Part shown: in pieces, positions 23,000 to 24,659 of the stretch
Numbering within the stretch: the first letter of the stretch is position 1
Layout of the letters: each line of letters starts with the position of its first letter
The notes under the pieces: model-generated
What the model saw: only the letters and a program-made list of their open reading frames with translations
Database searches by the model: none
Told to the model about the DNA's origin: nothing
NCBI GenBank assembly: GCA_040882845.1
Contig: JBBEAM010000017.1
Coordinates: 1-24,659 of the forward strand
Reading direction: 5' to 3'
DNA length: 24,659 nucleotides
DNA from: JBBEAM01 sp040882845
GTDB lineage: Bacteria; Pseudomonadota; Alphaproteobacteria; Kiloniellales; DSM-21159
Made by a program: the position numbers and the translations under genes

Positions 23000-23252
23000 C
23001 ATCGAGGCAAATCGTACCTAGAGCCTGACTCTCGCGTTAGGTCGATTCCCCCTCAGGCGATCTTGCTCTCGCCTATCAGGAAAGGACCATCGTTTCTTGT
23101 AAGCCTCGGGGGGGGGGGGGGGGNNNNNNNNNNCCCCCCCCCCCCCCCCGCCCCCTTTTTTGCCTGAAGTGCGTTTCGCAGTACCATGGTTGCGAAAAGC
23201 GCTCGCGCGCTGTTTCTATATTCTCCCTCGCCCCTCTCACTCGGATCCCTCC
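23000..23252. other. Intergenic region containing a sequencing gap
   Basis: This stretch holds 16 G (23108-23123), 10 N (23124-23133) and 16 C (23134-23149). Such symmetric G-run, N and C-run tracts fit read ends from two-colour sequencing joined across a gap, so the true length and content here are unknown. To the left is a small inverted repeat (AGGCGA ... TCGCCT, about 23056-23075) without a T-run. To the right is a short stretch before the CorA start with no convincing promoter. Confidence 0.85.
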
Positions 23253-24365
23253 ATGGCCGCGCAAAAACGAAACCCGACAAGGCTCTCCGGTCCCGGTTTC
23301 CGTAAGCCGCCGCCAGGTTCGGCGCCGGGCACCCTGGTTCCGACCGAGGGCGCGGAGCCGACCCGGATCCGGGCGATCGGCTACGGCGCGGAGCGGATCG
23401 TCGAGCATGAGGATGTCGCCGTCGCGGAGTTGGCGCGGTTGCGCGCCGAGCAGCCGGTCTGCTGGATCGATGTGCGCGGGCTCGCGGACGTCGAGACTCT
23501 GCGCGGCATCGGCGAGCTCTTCGGTCTGCACCCCCTGGCCCTGGAGGATATCGTCCACGTTCACCAGCGGCCCAAGATCGAATTCTATGACGACCATCTG
23601 ATCCTGTTCTGCCGAATGCTGCACGCTGGAGACAGCCTGCGCGGCGAACAGCTGGTGATCGTCCTCGCGAAGTCTTTGGTGGTGACCTTTCAGGAACGCC
23701 CGGGCGACTGTCTGGAGCCGGTGCGCACGCGGCTGCGCGGCGCCAAGGGAAGGATCCGCGCCGCCGGCGCAGATTACCTGGCCTATGCGATTTTCGATGC
23801 CGTGATCGACAGCTACTTCCCGCTGCTCGAAGCCTTCGGCGAGCGGGTCGAGACGCTGGAAAGCGAGGTTCTGACCGATCCGCAGCCCGCGACGCTGGGC
23901 CGCATCCATACGCTGAAGCGCGAGCTGATGGAGCTGCGCCGCGCGGTCTGGCCGAAACGCGAGGTGGTCAATGCCCTGCTGCGCGACGAAACGAAGCTGG
24001 TCGGGGCAGACACCCATGTCTACTTCCGCGACTGCTACGACCACATCGTGCAGCTGATGGAATTCTCGGAATCCTACCGGGAGATCGCGACAGGCTTGAG
24101 CGAGACCTACCTGTCGAGCGTTTCGACCAGGATGAACGAGGTGATGAAGGTGCTGACCATCATCGCCACGATCTTCATACCGCTCGGCTTCATCGCCGGG
24201 GTCTACGGCATGAACTTCAATTCCGCGGCCTCGCCGTTCAACATGCCGGAACTCGACTGGTACCTCGGCTATCCGCTGGCCCTGGGGCTGATGCTGGCGG
24301 TGGCCGTGGGTCTGCTGGTCTATTTCCGGCGGAAAGGCTGGATCGGCGGCGGCGCGGGGAAGTAA
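23253..24365 (+). CDS. CorA family divalent cation transporter
   Basis: This 370-residue membrane protein has the CorA layout. A large N-terminal cytoplasmic domain includes WIDVRG and HPLALEDIVHVHQRPKIEFYDDHLILFC. A long helix follows, and then two C-terminal membrane segments. The first (about residues 300-318, LTIIATIFIPLGFIAGVY) ends in the GMN signature (319-321), and the loop has MPEL (331-334). The second is about residues 338-358. It should form a pentameric Mg2+ channel, although Co2+, Ni2+ or Zn2+ export is possible in relatives. The frame is open to 23160, but the ATG at 23253 matches the family start and avoids the poly-C gap region. The product ends KGWIGGGAGK. The gene converges on rho with a gap of three bases. 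Confidence 0.93.
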   Translation: MAAQKRNPTRLSGPGFRKPPPGSAPGTLVPTEGAEPTRIRAIGYGAERIVEHEDVAVAELARLRAEQPVCWIDVRGLADVETLRGIGELFGLHPLALEDIVHVHQRPKIEFYDDHLILFCRMLHAGDSLRGEQLVIVLAKSLVVTFQERPGDCLEPVRTRLRGAKGRIRAAGADYLAYAIFDAVIDSYFPLLEAFGERVETLESEVLTDPQPATLGRIHTLKRELMELRRAVWPKREVVNALLRDETKLVGADTHVYFRDCYDHIVQLMEFSESYREIATGLSETYLSSVSTRMNEVMKVLTIIATIFIPLGFIAGVYGMNFNSAASPFNMPELDWYLGYPLALGLMLAVAVGLLVYFRRKGWIGGGAGK

Positions 24366-24368
24366 CGC

Positions 24369-24659
24369 CTACTGGTTCATCGAGTCGAAGAACTCGGCGT
24401 TGGTCTTGGTGTTCTTCAGCTTGTCCTGAAGGAACTCCATGGCGTCGGTCACGCCCATCGGCATCAGGATGCGGCGCAGCACCCACATCTTGCTGAGCGT
24501 CGCCTTGTCGACCAGCAGCTCCTCCTTGCGGGTGCCGGACTTGCCGATGTCGATCGCCGGGAAGGTGCGCTTGTCGGAAAGCTTGCGGTCGAGAATGATC
24601 TCCGAGTTGCCGGTGCCCTTGAACTCCTCGAAGATCACCTCGTCCATGCGGCTGCCGGT
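24369..24659 (-). CDS. rho: Transcription termination factor Rho, C-terminal part (runs off the right edge)
   Basis: Ninety-six codons of the 3' end are visible, beginning TGSRMDEVIFEEFKGTGNSEI. DRKLSDKRTFPAIDIGKSGTRKEELL, MWVLRRILMPMGVTDAMEFLQDKL and KTNAEFFDSMN follow, which together are unmistakable Rho C-terminal sequence. Rho is the hexameric RNA helicase that ends transcription of many untranslated messages. The ATP-binding and RNA-binding parts are outside the window. Its position relative to mnmE is of interest: these are often near neighbours in alphaproteobacteria, while here about 11 kb separates them. Confidence 0.98.
   Translation of the reverse strand, partial: TGSRMDEVIFEEFKGTGNSEIILDRKLSDKRTFPAIDIGKSGTRKEELLVDKATLSKMWVLRRILMPMGVTDAMEFLQDKLKNTKTNAEFFDSMNQ

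Noticed and set aside
23190..23222. Sigma-70-like promoter before corA (TTGCGA, TATATT)
   Set aside because: The spacing is 21 bases, outside the normal 16-18, and the region abuts a suspect sequence gap.
23076..24044. Open frame on the minus strand across the gap and corA
   Set aside because: It translates through N bases and is antisense to a clear CorA gene.

Overview
The window looks like a chromosomal segment from a GC-rich alphaproteobacterium, probably Rhodospirillales-like (family not resolvable from sequence alone). The signs are the order leuS-lptE-holA // parB-parA-rsmG-mnmG-mnmE, two perfect parS sites, a DUF3576 lipoprotein just before leuS, a DUF6489 protein, and rho at the right edge. 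A parAB/parS/mnmEG block of this kind normally lies near the chromosome origin in this class, although no origin is visible here.

Layout. (1) 1-1018: the 5' end of a porin-like outer-membrane protein gene and a TIGR02466-type 2OG-Fe(II) oxygenase, both on the minus strand. (2) 1144-7608, plus strand: a TPR/TylF-like methyltransferase fusion, a DUF3576 lipoprotein, then the tightly packed leuS-lptE-holA. (3) 7605-14176, minus strand, read from high to low coordinates: DUF6489 protein, YdjA-type nitroreductase, mnmE, parS, mnmG, rsmG (with a parS inside it), parA, parB. The junctions are nearly gapless and two successive ones are GTGA stop/start overlaps. holA and parB converge with interlocked stop codons. 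(4) 14291-19278, plus strand: a YyaL-type thioredoxin-domain protein, an Ogt-like alkyltransferase, a dienelactone hydrolase, a quinone oxidoreductase and a DUF2459 lipoprotein. (5) 19321-22999: a stress module. A tandem universal stress protein and a DUF4168 membrane protein are on the minus strand; an ECF sigma factor, its transmembrane anti-sigma factor and a secreted PRC-barrel protein are on the plus strand. (6) 23000-24659: an assembly gap, a CorA-family transporter gene, and the 3' end of rho convergent with it.

The most interesting observation is in the stress module. Three intergenic elements share the form GGAAC-N16-CCGTC, with identical spacing, placed before DUF4168 (driving the minus strand and probably also the usp gene), before the ECF sigma gene, and before the PRC-barrel gene. 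This looks like a compact, probably autoregulated ECF regulon of envelope and stress proteins inserted between mnmE and rho, which often lie close together in related genomes. It also moves the likely start of the sigma factor downstream of its upstream-most ATG. Other points of note are a QSDA tandem expansion in the switch II region of MnmE, an A+T-rich rare-codon patch just before its G domain, an Ogt homologue with glutamine where the arginine finger is expected, and a 12-bp perfect inverted repeat containing the stop codon of the quinone oxidoreductase. The gap at 23108-23149 (16 G, 10 N, 16 C) looks like a sequencing artefact, so its true length and content are unknown.
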